From JANQSS01 sp965249735 (lineage in GTDB: Bacteria > Bacteroidota > Bacteroidia > Chitinophagales > Saprospiraceae): a stretch of DNA of 64,000 nt. A program made the position numbers and the translations under genes. The notes beneath the pieces were generated by a model. It searched no databases and was not told the origin of the DNA. It worked only from the letters and a program-made list of their open reading frames with translations. This document shows positions 1-9,102 of this stretch, in pieces (within the stretch, counting starts at the first letter, position 1; each line of letters opens with the position of its first letter). The stretch covers positions 248,001 to 312,000 of the forward strand of contig CBDFMS010000026.1 of assembly GCA_965249735.1 (NCBI GenBank). Reading direction: 5' to 3'.

Positions 1-222
1 AAAGATAGAAAGTAAAATTACATATTAAAGAATTTTGTAATATAAAATATGTTAATATAGAGTCAATTTTGTATATATTATTTTTTTAATGTATAAAACG
101 CTGACTGATAAGATGACCAATTATTAAACTGAAATCGGTTAAAGTTTTCCAATAACAGGATGAAAAGTGCTCAACCACTGAATGATTTACATATATTAGC
201 CAATCATAATAGATGAAATGAA

Positions 223-834
223 ATGGTTGAAAGTCTGAGAAAATACAGTCTCTTATTTGCTTTGCTTGCTGTTACCATGGTTGTTCAGGCACAAGAGCGC
301 GATGAAACGTGTGATCCAATCGATTCACTTATCGTTATCGATACGACGGGTAATCTCATGGTCATGTGGAATATGAACGATACCGCCCTGGCCTATAATT
401 ATAGATTCCGAAAGTTAGGAGATGAGGAATGGACTATCAATGCCACGTTGGATACCTTCATTGTGATCGATGAGTCGGATGAATGTGTTGAATACGAGGT
501 TTCGATAAGTACAGTCTGCCCTTTTGATACATCCTCCTTCACTTTGGATACTGTTATTTCATTTTGTCCTAATGCCAGCAGGGAAATTCTCGCTGATCCT
601 TCAGTACTCAGGATCTTTCCTGTCCCGTTCGAATCCAGCCTTACCATTTTGTCAAATAGTAATGAAGTACACATCCGCAATGTGATAGTGCGAAACCTCA
701 ACGGACAAATTGTCTTTTCCGGATCTGATTTTACATCATCTAACCTACTGACACATTCCTGGATTTCGGGCGTTTATATTGTTGAAGTTCAGACGAATAA
801 AGGCTGGCACTTCAAGAAAATATTAAAATGGTAA
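223..834 (+). CDS. Small exported protein with FN3-like domain and T9SS type A sorting domain
   Basis: Exported cargo protein of 203 residues. Residues 7-23 form a hydrophobic signal peptide ending in VQAQ. Residues about 30-115 look like one fibronectin type III-like beta-sandwich (alternating hydrophobic strands, WTINATL-type strand, late CPFDTSS loop). Residues about 128-203 are a type IX secretion sorting domain: it opens with LRIFPVPF, continues with a NLNGQIVF turn and GVYIVEV, and ends in a basic FKKILKW. That order is typical of the Por/T9SS type A family. The protein is therefore probably delivered to the cell surface or medium; its ligand is unknown. The ATG at 223 is the first usable one, because ATGs just upstream run into a TGA. 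It converges with the DUF368 gene. Confidence 0.8.
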   Translation: MVESLRKYSLLFALLAVTMVVQAQERDETCDPIDSLIVIDTTGNLMVMWNMNDTALAYNYRFRKLGDEEWTINATLDTFIVIDESDECVEYEVSISTVCPFDTSSFTLDTVISFCPNASREILADPSVLRIFPVPFESSLTILSNSNEVHIRNVIVRNLNGQIVFSGSDFTSSNLLTHSWISGVYIVEVQTNKGWHFKKILKW

Positions 835-872
835 TTTTTCGAAGAATGCTATCTCTATTCCAGGTTTCTTCA

Positions 873-1859
873 TCACATGGAATGATCTTCGCTGATTCTG
901 TCAATTAAAAAGACGAGCAGGAATCCAACCACACCTGATAGGATTGCCCATACCAACAAATCCGGCCCTGCCGAATATGCACCGGGCATTACGTTTTGTT
1001 CTGCCAAAATTTTCACGTCATGTGCCCCTTTAGGAAAAGCAGACGACATGGAGTATAGTATGTTTCCTCCATCATCCATCCAACTTACAGGTAATCGCCA
1101 CGGCCATATCTTCCACAAGGATCCAATCATGAATCCGCTCAAGGCAGATAGGGTCTGAGTTTTATAATTTTTAAACGTCCAGGAGAGCACACGTGAAAAC
1201 CCAGCCAATCCAGTAAGACATCCAAGTCCGAAAATCATGATGATGGATAATTTATCCAGTGAAAAATCAACCATAGTGTCCTTTAACGTTCCCGTTACGA
1301 ACTTGTACATGCCCATGAGCAGTAGAATAAAACTGCCGGAAATTCCCGGAAGCATGAGTGCACATATTGCGATCATCCCGGAAATGAATATATAGGAGTA
1401 ACTTGTACTACCCTCCGTTGGCACTGATTTCACGATAAAAAAAGCGACGATGGTAGAAATCACTAAAATTACTGCGATCATGACATTCCACTCCTTGATT
1501 TGGCGAAGAACATAAATGGCCGAAGCCACGATCAGTCCAAAGAAAAATGCCCATACAGCGGGAGGATAATTCTCCAGCAAATAGGTAACAGAGAAAATTG
1601 CCACCACGATTCCCACCACCATACCCAACAATAATGAGATGAGAAAAAGACCATCGACATGTTTGAATGCTGACTTAAACTTAAACCCGAATAAATATTT
1701 GATGAATTTCGGATCGAAGGATTTAATCGCATTTATAAGTCGTTCATAAATACCGGTAATAAACGCAATTGTTCCTCCTGAAACTCCAGGGACTACTTCA
1801 GCCATACCCATGGCCATGCCTTTGAGCGCTGTCCCCGGTTGAAATAATTTTTCTGCCAT
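873..1859 (-). CDS. DUF368 family membrane protein (undecaprenyl-phosphate transporter family)
   Basis: Polytopic inner-membrane protein of 328 residues with about eight or nine hydrophobic segments. The family signature appears twice, as expected for its internal repeat: PGVSGG at residues 24-29 and PGISGS at 171-176, each leading into a glycine-rich membrane helix. DUF368 proteins (PopT) are established as C55 (undecaprenyl) phosphate translocases that return the lipid carrier to the cytoplasmic face. Assigning that role here is by family. A perfect TATCTTTG -7 element lies at 1864-1871, almost touching the ATG, so the transcript may be leaderless. The next Met is residue 15, inside the conserved first motif, which favours the start chosen. 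uppP, another C55 carrier recycling gene, is in the same leftward cluster. Confidence 0.85.
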   Translation of the reverse strand: MAEKLFQPGTALKGMAMGMAEVVPGVSGGTIAFITGIYERLINAIKSFDPKFIKYLFGFKFKSAFKHVDGLFLISLLLGMVVGIVVAIFSVTYLLENYPPAVWAFFFGLIVASAIYVLRQIKEWNVMIAVILVISTIVAFFIVKSVPTEGSTSYSYIFISGMIAICALMLPGISGSFILLLMGMYKFVTGTLKDTMVDFSLDKLSIIMIFGLGCLTGLAGFSRVLSWTFKNYKTQTLSALSGFMIGSLWKIWPWRLPVSWMDDGGNILYSMSSAFPKGAHDVKILAEQNVMPGAYSAGPDLLVWAILSGVVGFLLVFLIDRISEDHSM

Positions 1860-1863
1860 GGGC

Positions 1864-1871
1864 CAAAGATA
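1864..1871 (-). promoter_or_regulatory. -7 promoter element of the DUF368 gene
   Basis: The minus strand reads TATCTTTG, a perfect match to the Bacteroidota -7 consensus TAnnTTTG. No convincing TTG -33 element lies 19-21 bases upstream. The inferred start of transcription falls within a few bases of the ATG at 1859, suggesting a leaderless or nearly leaderless mRNA. Confidence 0.45.
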
Positions 1872-1929
1872 GACAGCGCAAACAAACGAAGAAAAATTAA
1901 AGGAAAGAGATTAAAAGATCAATATGGAA

Positions 1930-3177
1930 TCAATCCCAATGTTGCCTACCATAATATCGGCCACCTTCCTTTAGTTGGTCAAGACTGTCTGAAACGGTTA
2001 CCATCGATCTATCTTCTATTAAACTGAGATCCGGTTGTCCGGCCTGATACCAGGCCGTATACCAGGAACTACCAATGGCGTGGATAGAGGCACGAAATCG
2101 TTTTTCAACCATCCCTTCCATTGCTACCGAATAAGCAGCTGCATACTCAGGGCAAGGCTGACTTATGTTAATATAATTCCTGTCCTCAAAACAATATTGT
2201 CGATCTGCAGGAAAAGATAGGGACAAGCGTTTTTCAATATTCAATACACTGTCGACTAATGAATGACTTTCCAGGACCATGCTCCAGAAAAAATCAGGGA
2301 GATTTTCTATCAATTGTGCCTTGCCGACGAAGTAGTCAAAAGACTCATCAGCAAACAACTCCGGTATGCGGCTTTCCCAAAATCCATGAATGCCTAATTG
2401 ATCTGTTAATTGTCCATTATAATTTGTTGTCGTGTGTAATGGTACATGCGCATCACCAATATAATGTCCAATTTCTGCGGATAGGCGCAATATGCGGTTG
2501 ACATCCTGATATTCAAATGCCTGAGTTAATTTCTTTTGGTAATCAATTAAATTGTAGGGCAATATTCCGTGTTCAGAAAACCGATCATAAACAACTACAG
2601 AAGAAAATGTATTCGACCCAAAAAATTGATTCAAACCGTCCGCCAAAAAATACGGCCCGTCATAATATTGAGGCATAATTTCCCGGCTAAAAAACTCCTT
2701 AAAGTCTACAAACCGCATTTTTGACAGACCTTTGTGTTTTGTATCAAGTCGCCGGCCATTTGGTAAGTCTTTCCATATTGCCTTGATCGTATCGCCCGAA
2801 GAAGTGATACCGCGAACCTCAGCAAAGGTCATTAGAGCTCCTTCGAATTCTCTGGGTACACCTTTAAACGGATGCGTCCCCCATTGATCAATGTCGATGT
2901 AATGTCTTACCGCTTCATGTTTGGTCGCATAACGCCTCTTATCCGGATCAACGGCATGCTCGGTGATGTATTCAATGCTCGGCTTATATAGAACCAACAT
3001 TTCTTGCGGCAGTGTAAACACGGCCAATCGATTGATACGCTTATGTCCAAAAAATCCCCATTCCGGAGAAATGGAATTGTCACTAAGAAGTCCATAGGTT
3101 GGCACTAGCACGATTCCCAAAATGGAAAACAATGCAAGCGTTTTAAATTTCGATGGTATTCTTTGATAAAGGCCCAT
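1930..3177 (-). CDS. Exported zinc-dependent phospholipase C / S1-P1 nuclease-fold protein
   Basis: 415 residues. Residues 11-31 are a hydrophobic export signal or anchor. The remainder carries the metal-site pattern of the S1/P1 nuclease and zinc-dependent phospholipase C fold: WGFFGH at 40-45, HYIDID near 92-97, HYIGDAHVPLH at 238-248 (H238, D242, H244, H248) and GIHGFWESRIPE from about 262 (H264, E268). In this fold those residues bind three zinc ions and hydrolyse phosphodiesters; whether the substrate is a nucleic acid or a phospholipid cannot be told here. In family enzymes the Trp of WGxxGH becomes the mature N terminus, but a cleavage right before W40 (SPE-W) is not an obvious signal peptidase site. 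The gene begins 38 bases after the DUF4340 gene ends and is probably co-transcribed with it. Confidence 0.7.
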   Translation of the reverse strand: MGLYQRIPSKFKTLALFSILGIVLVPTYGLLSDNSISPEWGFFGHKRINRLAVFTLPQEMLVLYKPSIEYITEHAVDPDKRRYATKHEAVRHYIDIDQWGTHPFKGVPREFEGALMTFAEVRGITSSGDTIKAIWKDLPNGRRLDTKHKGLSKMRFVDFKEFFSREIMPQYYDGPYFLADGLNQFFGSNTFSSVVVYDRFSEHGILPYNLIDYQKKLTQAFEYQDVNRILRLSAEIGHYIGDAHVPLHTTTNYNGQLTDQLGIHGFWESRIPELFADESFDYFVGKAQLIENLPDFFWSMVLESHSLVDSVLNIEKRLSLSFPADRQYCFEDRNYINISQPCPEYAAAYSVAMEGMVEKRFRASIHAIGSSWYTAWYQAGQPDLSLIEDRSMVTVSDSLDQLKEGGRYYGRQHWD

Positions 3178-3215
3178 TTGGCTGGTAAAGCTACATGAAA
3201 TAGTATTTATACTAA

Positions 3216-4217
3216 TTATTTAAAAAAGTCAGAATAGCCGGCAATAGTTCCCCTGACCACTAATTGTTGCACTGTCCCAAAATCTCCGTTTCGATCAATT
3301 GCATAGTACCCATTTAAAGGATTATCAATATTATGTGCTTGTCGCGGTGTAGCCAATTGGACAGATTTTGGCCATAAAGTCAAGTTAAAAGTATCCCCTT
3401 TAAGGTTTATCAATTCTGTAACCATAAATGGAATATTGTTCATGATGGAATCTTTGGCAAAGACCTCATTATTGAATTCTACAAAGTTGACTCCTTTAAA
3501 TGTCACAAGGTACTTTTCAAATACATCATCCTTAAGTTGTTTTTGGATTGGTGTTTGTTCAAGGCCTCGAGGCTTAAGTTCAAACTCCCCACTTCTATTT
3601 TGAATAATAAATCCGTGGGTTGGACTTCTCGGATACTCAACTTTTAAAGATGCTATTTCCTCCACCTTATCATCGAAGATCAATCTTGACTTCCAATCAT
3701 CATACCGAATATTAAATCGTTGTCTAATATTGACCTCGCCATATGGCATCTCCATGACGTAGGATTGTTCCCCGCCTTCTTTGTAGAAGTGTGTACCTTT
3801 TTCATTTTGTGTTACGCTTCCAATGTAATATGAAAGCAAAGGCTCGTCTTTCTTATTATACGTTTCAATTTTAATACCCTTGGCCGCCATTAATGGCATG
3901 GTATGTTCTACCTCCTTTTCACTGGGTATGTATTGAATACGTGCATTTGCAAGTACATCGAGTATTCCTTGCATCACATAGGGATTGGCCTTGATTTCGT
4001 TATCCAAATACCAAATTTTTCCATTGCGCACCAGTAAAGCGGGCTTTTCATTTCGTTTGACCACAAAAATTTTATACACGTCATTAATGTCGTCGACCGT
4101 AAAGTTCATTTTTTCTTTTAGCACTTCCGTCTTTGAATGTGTATTGGTTTTTGTAATAAACCACCAGGCAACCAAGACTAAAAGCGCACAGATCAGGATG
4201 ATAGAATTTCGCTTCAT
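3216..4217 (-). CDS. DUF4340 domain protein, partner of gldG
   Basis: 333 residues with one N-terminal transmembrane helix (about 5-22, ending in a WW pair) followed by a large non-cytoplasmic region rich in beta strands. The sequence pattern (EKMNFTVDDINDVYKIFV early on, then WYLDN and repeated short strands) matches DUF4340, whose members are commonly found beside GldG-like ABC components. The function is not established. The start lies 6 bases after the stop of gldG, so the two are almost certainly translated from one mRNA. Co-occurrence suggests an accessory role for the GldAFG transporter at the membrane, which is inference. Confidence 0.75.
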   Translation of the reverse strand: MKRNSIILICALLVLVAWWFITKTNTHSKTEVLKEKMNFTVDDINDVYKIFVVKRNEKPALLVRNGKIWYLDNEIKANPYVMQGILDVLANARIQYIPSEKEVEHTMPLMAAKGIKIETYNKKDEPLLSYYIGSVTQNEKGTHFYKEGGEQSYVMEMPYGEVNIRQRFNIRYDDWKSRLIFDDKVEEIASLKVEYPRSPTHGFIIQNRSGEFELKPRGLEQTPIQKQLKDDVFEKYLVTFKGVNFVEFNNEVFAKDSIMNNIPFMVTELINLKGDTFNLTLWPKSVQLATPRQAHNIDNPLNGYYAIDRNGDFGTVQQLVVRGTIAGYSDFFK

Positions 4218-4223
4218 GTAGTT

Positions 4224-5918
4224 TTATTTTTTACCGAATCTCCGCCGTCTAATAAAATTATAAACGATACCAAAGATCAATAATATAGCAATTGGTAATG
4301 CAACATTGATCAGTTGCCATTTAAGTTTTTCCTGTGACGCTTTGACGGTATTTAGCAGTCTCAATTTCACCTCTTTTGTGCGTGAATTAAGCACTCCCCC
4401 ATTTCCGATCAAATATTCAATGCTATTGAGAATAAATTCTTTATTCGCAAAAGCTCGCCGCTCATAAATATTATAACCCAAGGGCCAATATTCCTGGGAT
4501 GCCTTGATTCGATTAAAAGCCAAATCCCCATCAGCCACAATGATCATTTTATTCTCTTCACTTTTTGGAGAAAAAGATTCACCCAATTTATCCAGGTCCT
4601 TCATCATGTCGGCTGTCACCCGATTTTCAAAAAGTGAGGAGAATTCTCCCTCCAACAATACCGATAATGGCAAATGGGGTTTATTAAATTTTTCAGGCAC
4701 CGGAGGTATTCGAACGATATTAATGTCCAATTGCACCGGTGTCAATTGAAATCTTGAGTATTGTGACGATGTGAGGAGAACGGTTTTTCGAAGTTTATGC
4801 TTTGTTTTAAGTGTGTCAAGTGTACTGGGAAAAAATAAATTGACACGATCCAGGTTATTGGTAATCGGATGTCCCGTGGTCGGCACGGCCAAGGGATGAT
4901 AGTACCACTTGAATAAATCATACTGATTCCTACTCCCACTCTGATTCACTGCCATAGGAATCCGCGTACATTCTAAATCCTGAACGAGGTCCGGATTGAT
5001 GCGTATACCATGTTTGAAGAAGAAGTCGTCCAGATTCAAATTGGTCTCGAATGGGACATAGCGCTCATTTGTCCGGATACTATCTAAGTTCACATTTAAC
5101 TTGTCGATTAACCACAAAATCTTTCCCCCTTTCATAAGGTATTGATCCAGAATAAATTTATCGCGCTCGGAAAATGTAAATCTTGGGTTTGGCACGATAA
5201 CAAGGTCAAGCCGATGATCAATTTTATAGACGCTGTCCAAATATAGTCGTCCCGTATTATAGGATTTTCTCAGGGTGTTTTCCAGATCATACGTTTGTAT
5301 CTTTTCCAACTCACCATGGCCGGCTAAAAAAGCAATATTGGATTTGTTGTATGTCAATAATTTCTGAATAGCATTTGAGTATTTATATTCCAATAAACTG
5401 ACAGAATTATTTAATTGGACTTCAGGGCTTACGGCCACAGCTTCGCTTTCAAGTACATTCACGACATGGACACGCGTACCTGCTCGAAATAAAATGTATG
5501 GATAAACCAATTTTTCGGTCATCTCATCTGATTCCATGATCCGAATGGTGACCGGAAATATGCCTTCATCCGCCAATTCCTGGCGCATTTTATTTATTTG
5601 TTGCACACTTCCATCTGAAGGGTCAACGAGTTCATATTGAATCTGACCATTGCTCCGCTTTTGGTATTGATCTAGCATCTCTAATGCGGCCGTTTGAAGA
5701 CGCTGAAACTCGATCGGTAACTTGCCTTCTAATAATACTTGCGCATAAATGGGTGTTTCCAGGTCGTTGAGCAATTCCTTTGAAGGATCTGTCAGTGTGA
5801 ATCGGCGATCCTCAGTCAGGTCAAAGGTGGCATGAAAATAACTGCTAACTGCATTAATTGCAACCAATATTCCAAGGACCAATAATAAGTTTAATACTAT
5901 GTTGTGTCTAAACTTCAT
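4224..5918 (-). CDS. gldG: Gliding-motility ABC transporter auxiliary component GldG
   Basis: 564 residues. Topology is an N-terminal membrane helix (about 8-26), a long extracytoplasmic region, and a C-terminal helix (about 534-556) followed by a basic FIRRRRFGKK tail, as in GldG and the ABC-2 auxiliary family. Family landmarks include FDLTEDRRFTL shortly after the first helix, FLAGHGE mid-protein and GGKILWLIDK. GldG works with GldF and GldA; in Flavobacterium johnsoniae all three were shown to be needed for gliding, but non-gliding Bacteroidota also carry them, so motility is not proven by their presence. It follows gldF with a 4-base gap. No truncation or missing block is apparent. Confidence 0.92.
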   Translation of the reverse strand: MKFRHNIVLNLLLVLGILVAINAVSSYFHATFDLTEDRRFTLTDPSKELLNDLETPIYAQVLLEGKLPIEFQRLQTAALEMLDQYQKRSNGQIQYELVDPSDGSVQQINKMRQELADEGIFPVTIRIMESDEMTEKLVYPYILFRAGTRVHVVNVLESEAVAVSPEVQLNNSVSLLEYKYSNAIQKLLTYNKSNIAFLAGHGELEKIQTYDLENTLRKSYNTGRLYLDSVYKIDHRLDLVIVPNPRFTFSERDKFILDQYLMKGGKILWLIDKLNVNLDSIRTNERYVPFETNLNLDDFFFKHGIRINPDLVQDLECTRIPMAVNQSGSRNQYDLFKWYYHPLAVPTTGHPITNNLDRVNLFFPSTLDTLKTKHKLRKTVLLTSSQYSRFQLTPVQLDINIVRIPPVPEKFNKPHLPLSVLLEGEFSSLFENRVTADMMKDLDKLGESFSPKSEENKMIIVADGDLAFNRIKASQEYWPLGYNIYERRAFANKEFILNSIEYLIGNGGVLNSRTKEVKLRLLNTVKASQEKLKWQLINVALPIAILLIFGIVYNFIRRRRFGKK

Positions 5919-5922
5919 TATA

Positions 5923-6657
5923 TTATTTCCAGTTTCTTGATGCCATTGAAAACAATGTCATAATAATGAAGAATAAAATGACCGATATAAAATATACTAT
6001 ATCACGTGTATCCAAGAGACCTCTGCTGATTGAAGCATAGTGGTATTCCACGCCGAGTTTTTCAATAATTAAATCTATGCCACCGATAAACAACGGGAAC
6101 TCACTTAAAAAAGAAAATCCCCAATACATGATAAAACAAAGAAAAAAGGCTGTGATAAAACCGACGATTTGATTACTACTCAAAGAAGACCCAAATATTC
6201 CAATAGCGGCAAATATGCTGCCTAATAAAAACAATCCGATATAAGAACCTGCCACTTGTCCAACATCAAGATTTCCAACCGGCGAGCCCAACTTCATTAT
6301 CGTCCAGAAATACAATACTGTTGGTAAAAGGGCAAAAGCAACCAGGGTGATAACAGCCAAATATTTGCCAAAAACTATCTGAAAATCTGAAAGCGGCTTG
6401 GTCACTAACAATTCCAACGTGCCGGACTGGCGTTCTTCCGCCAACGAACTCATTGTAAGAGCCGGCAAGAGAAACATGAAAACAAATGGTGCCATCGTAA
6501 ACAGGGGTTGCAACGTTGCTACGGGATAATTCAAAACACTGAAGTTTGGAAAAACCCACATAATTAAACCAAGCATTAATAAAAACACACCAATTGTAAT
6601 ATAGCCAATAAGGCTACTAAAAAAGGAGTTGATCTCTTTTCGGTACAATCCCCACAT
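5923..6657 (-). CDS. gldF: Gliding-motility ABC transporter permease GldF
   Basis: 244 residues, the usual size for GldF. About six membrane helices are visible, with the ABC-2 permease hallmark SLAEERQSGTLELLVTKPLS following the second helix (residues about 70-90). This cytoplasmic coupling segment contacts the ATPase. The N terminus (MWGLYRKEINSFF) matches the GldF start. It is sandwiched between gldA (6-base gap) and gldG (4-base gap), so the three form a tight transcription unit encoding a complete ABC exporter. The transported substrate is unknown in the family. Confidence 0.92.
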   Translation of the reverse strand: MWGLYRKEINSFFSSLIGYITIGVFLLMLGLIMWVFPNFSVLNYPVATLQPLFTMAPFVFMFLLPALTMSSLAEERQSGTLELLVTKPLSDFQIVFGKYLAVITLVAFALLPTVLYFWTIMKLGSPVGNLDVGQVAGSYIGLFLLGSIFAAIGIFGSSLSSNQIVGFITAFFLCFIMYWGFSFLSEFPLFIGGIDLIIEKLGVEYHYASISRGLLDTRDIVYFISVILFFIIMTLFSMASRNWK

Positions 6658-6663
6658 ACCTTT

Positions 6664-7572
6664 TTAATTTGCTGTCAATTGTTGGAAAATGGATTCAACT
6701 GACACGTCTGCTTTTTTCATTTCTAAAATGATATGATTATTTGAGGAGGCAAATAAAAATAAATGTTTTCGTACATCCACTTCATGGTCTGACCAAATGG
6801 AGACCTGCTGGTTGTCTATTAGCTCGGCACGAATCACGCCGTTAATTTTTTCTAATTGTGCTTTAGATGGTGCTTTTTCAAACATCACATCAACACGTTG
6901 TCTCCCTTGTAATTTGTGTTTCAATTCTTCTTTTGACGCATCGGCCACCAATTTACCTTCATTGATGATGATAATGCGATCACAAATGGCCTCTACCTCC
7001 TGCATGATGTGAGATGAAAACAAGACTGTTTTATCTTTTCCCATGTGTAGGATCAGGTGTCGAATCTCCGCCAACTGATTTGGATCAAGTCCTGATGTTG
7101 GTTCATCCAATATCAAAACTTCCGGATCGTGAATCAATGCTTGTGCCAAACCAACACGTTGTCGATACCCCTTAGACAAAGCGCTAATAGGTTTATGTTG
7201 CTCACGACTCAAACCGGTCTGTTCGATCATTTCTTTAACCCTGCCTGCTCGATTTTTTAGATGAAAAAGCCGTGCCACAAAGTGCAAGTATTCTTTTACA
7301 TACATGTTGCGATAAAGCGGATTGTGCTCAGGCAAATAACCAAGGGCCTTACGCACGGCAAAAGGTTCTTTCTCTACATCAAATCCAGCCACATATGCGC
7401 TGCCGGAAGATGGTGTTGTAAAACAACTCAGAATTTTCATTGTCGTCGTCTTACCGGCTCCATTAGGACCCAAAAACCCACATATCTGGCCTTTTTGAAC
7501 CTCAAAGTTCACCTGATCAAGTGCGTACTGATCACCATATACTTTGCTTAGTTGTTCTACCTTAATCGACAT
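6664..7572 (-). CDS. gldA: Gliding-motility ABC transporter ATPase GldA
   Basis: 302 residues. The ATPase motifs are intact: Walker A GPNGAGKTT at 35-43, the signature LSKGYRQR at 132-139, Walker B LILDEP at 153-158 and the switch His in FSSHIM near 186-190. The signature has K in place of the usual GG (SKG instead of SGG), which is common in GldA and ABC-2-type ATPases. The roughly 75-residue C-terminal extension after residue 225 is the regulatory domain of this class. The ATG lies inside the last codons of truB (11-base overlap), suggesting translational coupling. It powers GldF/GldG. Confidence 0.93.
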   Translation of the reverse strand: MSIKVEQLSKVYGDQYALDQVNFEVQKGQICGFLGPNGAGKTTTMKILSCFTTPSSGSAYVAGFDVEKEPFAVRKALGYLPEHNPLYRNMYVKEYLHFVARLFHLKNRAGRVKEMIEQTGLSREQHKPISALSKGYRQRVGLAQALIHDPEVLILDEPTSGLDPNQLAEIRHLILHMGKDKTVLFSSHIMQEVEAICDRIIIINEGKLVADASKEELKHKLQGRQRVDVMFEKAPSKAQLEKINGVIRAELIDNQQVSIWSDHEVDVRKHLFLFASSNNHIILEMKKADVSVESIFQQLTAN

Positions 7573-8314
7573 GCGGCCTTGCGTTTTGTTGAGTCAATTC
7601 TTCGATTAGTTCATTGAGATTCCAGGCATCATTTAACGAATAGTTACCGATGTATGTTCTTTTTAATTCAAGTAAATAAGCACCACTGTTGAGAAATTTC
7701 CCAATATCGTTGGCTAAGCTTCTGATGTACGTGCCTTTAGAGCACCGACACTCAAAGACCAGTTGATCATCTTTTTGGCGTTTCAATTTTAATTCCCCTA
7801 TCTGAACAGTTCGGGAAGCAATCTCCACTTCTTGGCCTTTTCGTGCATATTGGTATAGTCGCTTTCCGTTTTTCTTCAATGCGGAATATATAGGAGGTGT
7901 TTGTTCTATTTGACCTGTAAAATGATTGATCGCAGATTGTATGAGATCATCAGAAATGTGTTCTATCGGATAGCGTGCATCAACTTCCATTTCGGCATCA
8001 AATGTAGGCGTCGTGGCACCTAATTCAATGACGCCAGAATACACTTTTTCATCACTGACGATGGTTTCAATTGATTTTGTCGCTCTACCACAAGCTAAGA
8101 TAAGAAGTCCTGTGGCCCGTGGATCAAGCGTTCCTGCATGACCAACCTTTATTTTTTTTCTTCCGGTGATCCGTTTCAACTGATAACGGACTTTATTGAC
8201 AACATCGAATGATGTCCAATCGAATGGCTTGTCGATTGGAATAAATATACCTGCATTCCAATCCACATGACCTGTTGCCTTTCCGGAAATAAGGTATGAT
8301 ATGTCGTTCTTCAT
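7562..8314 (-). CDS. truB: tRNA pseudouridine(55) synthase TruB
   Basis: Converts U55 to pseudouridine in the T-loop of tRNAs. The catalytic motif HAGTLDPRATGLL is present, with the nucleophilic Asp in LDP; further family blocks are PIDKPFDWTSFDVVN near the N terminus, PPIYSALKKNGKRLY (KxNGxxxY) and RCSKGTYIRSLA. The frame is open to an ATG at 8347, but the ATG at 8314 is preferred: it overlaps the uppP stop as ATGA (4-base overlap) and the protein then begins MKNDISYL, close to family starts. It is about 250 residues from that start, normal for a Bacteroidota TruB. It is translationally coupled to uppP and overlaps gldA downstream. Confidence 0.93.
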   Translation of the reverse strand: MKNDISYLISGKATGHVDWNAGIFIPIDKPFDWTSFDVVNKVRYQLKRITGRKKIKVGHAGTLDPRATGLLILACGRATKSIETIVSDEKVYSGVIELGATTPTFDAEMEVDARYPIEHISDDLIQSAINHFTGQIEQTPPIYSALKKNGKRLYQYARKGQEVEIASRTVQIGELKLKRQKDDQLVFECRCSKGTYIRSLANDIGKFLNSGAYLLELKRTYIGNYSLNDAWNLNELIEELTQQNARPHVD

Positions 8315-9093
8315 ATGAACCATAGGAACACGGCGATGATGAAACAATAGGCAGAAAAATAGCGCAATTTTGAAGCCTTAACGATGGCTATAATCCATTT
8401 ACATGCAATCCAGCCTGTAAAAAAAGCTGCAGCAAATCCAATACACAAAGGTATCAGTTGAACTGCTTCAGAAGCAAAATCGCCATCGATTATTTCTTTA
8501 ATCATTTTCCCAAAAATTAAAGGAATCACCATTAAAAAAGAAAATCTGGCACTTTTTGTCTTGTCATTTCCGAGCATCAAAGCGCAGCTTATGGTCGCAC
8601 CCGATCTACTTAATCCAGGAATGATGGATACGGCCTGAGCCAGGCCGATAAGAAGTGCATCCTTTTTGCCGATTTCCTTATTGCCTTTTCCAATATATTC
8701 ACTCACAAGCAATAAGATGCCGGTTATAGCCAGCATAATTGATATGAGTTTCATATTTCTATCAAATAAAAGCTCGATCTCATGTTCAAATACTAATCCA
8801 ATGATGGCCGCCGGTATCATCGACAAGGCAATTTTCCAAATATAGGATCGGTCTTCTTTGTTTTCCCGGAATGCACCATTGGCGATAGATACAACGTCTT
8901 TGCGATAAACAACCAAGGTTGCAAGCGCTGTAGCTGCATGCAATGTAACCGTCATCAATAGACTCTGTTCTCCGAGCGATTCATCGCCCAACAGGTGTTT
9001 TACGATCTCCAGGTGACCGCTGCTACTAATTGGTAAGAATTCAGTCAGTCCCTGAACCAGTCCGAGAATGACGGCTTCCAGCCATGAACTCAT
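8311..9093 (-). CDS. uppP: Undecaprenyl-diphosphate phosphatase UppP (BacA)
   Basis: 260 residues with about eight membrane helices. Signature motifs are complete: GLTEFLPISSSGH (about residues 15-27, including the catalytic-region Glu and the SSSGH loop) and PGLSRSGAT at 159-167, the inverted-repeat partner loop. UppP removes one phosphate from undecaprenyl pyrophosphate at the outer face of the inner membrane, regenerating the lipid carrier for peptidoglycan and surface glycans, and its activity gives bacitracin resistance. The stop overlaps the truB ATG, and the start lies 9 bases after the DUF3098 gene. The order DUF3098-uppP-truB is conserved across Bacteroidota; the ftsX gene that often precedes it is not here. 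Confidence 0.95.
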   Translation of the reverse strand: MSSWLEAVILGLVQGLTEFLPISSSGHLEIVKHLLGDESLGEQSLLMTVTLHAATALATLVVYRKDVVSIANGAFRENKEDRSYIWKIALSMIPAAIIGLVFEHEIELLFDRNMKLISIMLAITGILLLVSEYIGKGNKEIGKKDALLIGLAQAVSIIPGLSRSGATISCALMLGNDKTKSARFSFLMVIPLIFGKMIKEIIDGDFASEAVQLIPLCIGFAAAFFTGWIACKWIIAIVKASKLRYFSAYCFIIAVFLWFI

Positions 9094-9102
9094 CCGTTAC
9101 AA

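Noticed and set aside
1..222. A gene or RNA at the left edge
   Set aside because: AT-rich with stops in all frames and no clear promoter or structure; the left edge may contain the 3' or 5' region of a neighbour outside the window.
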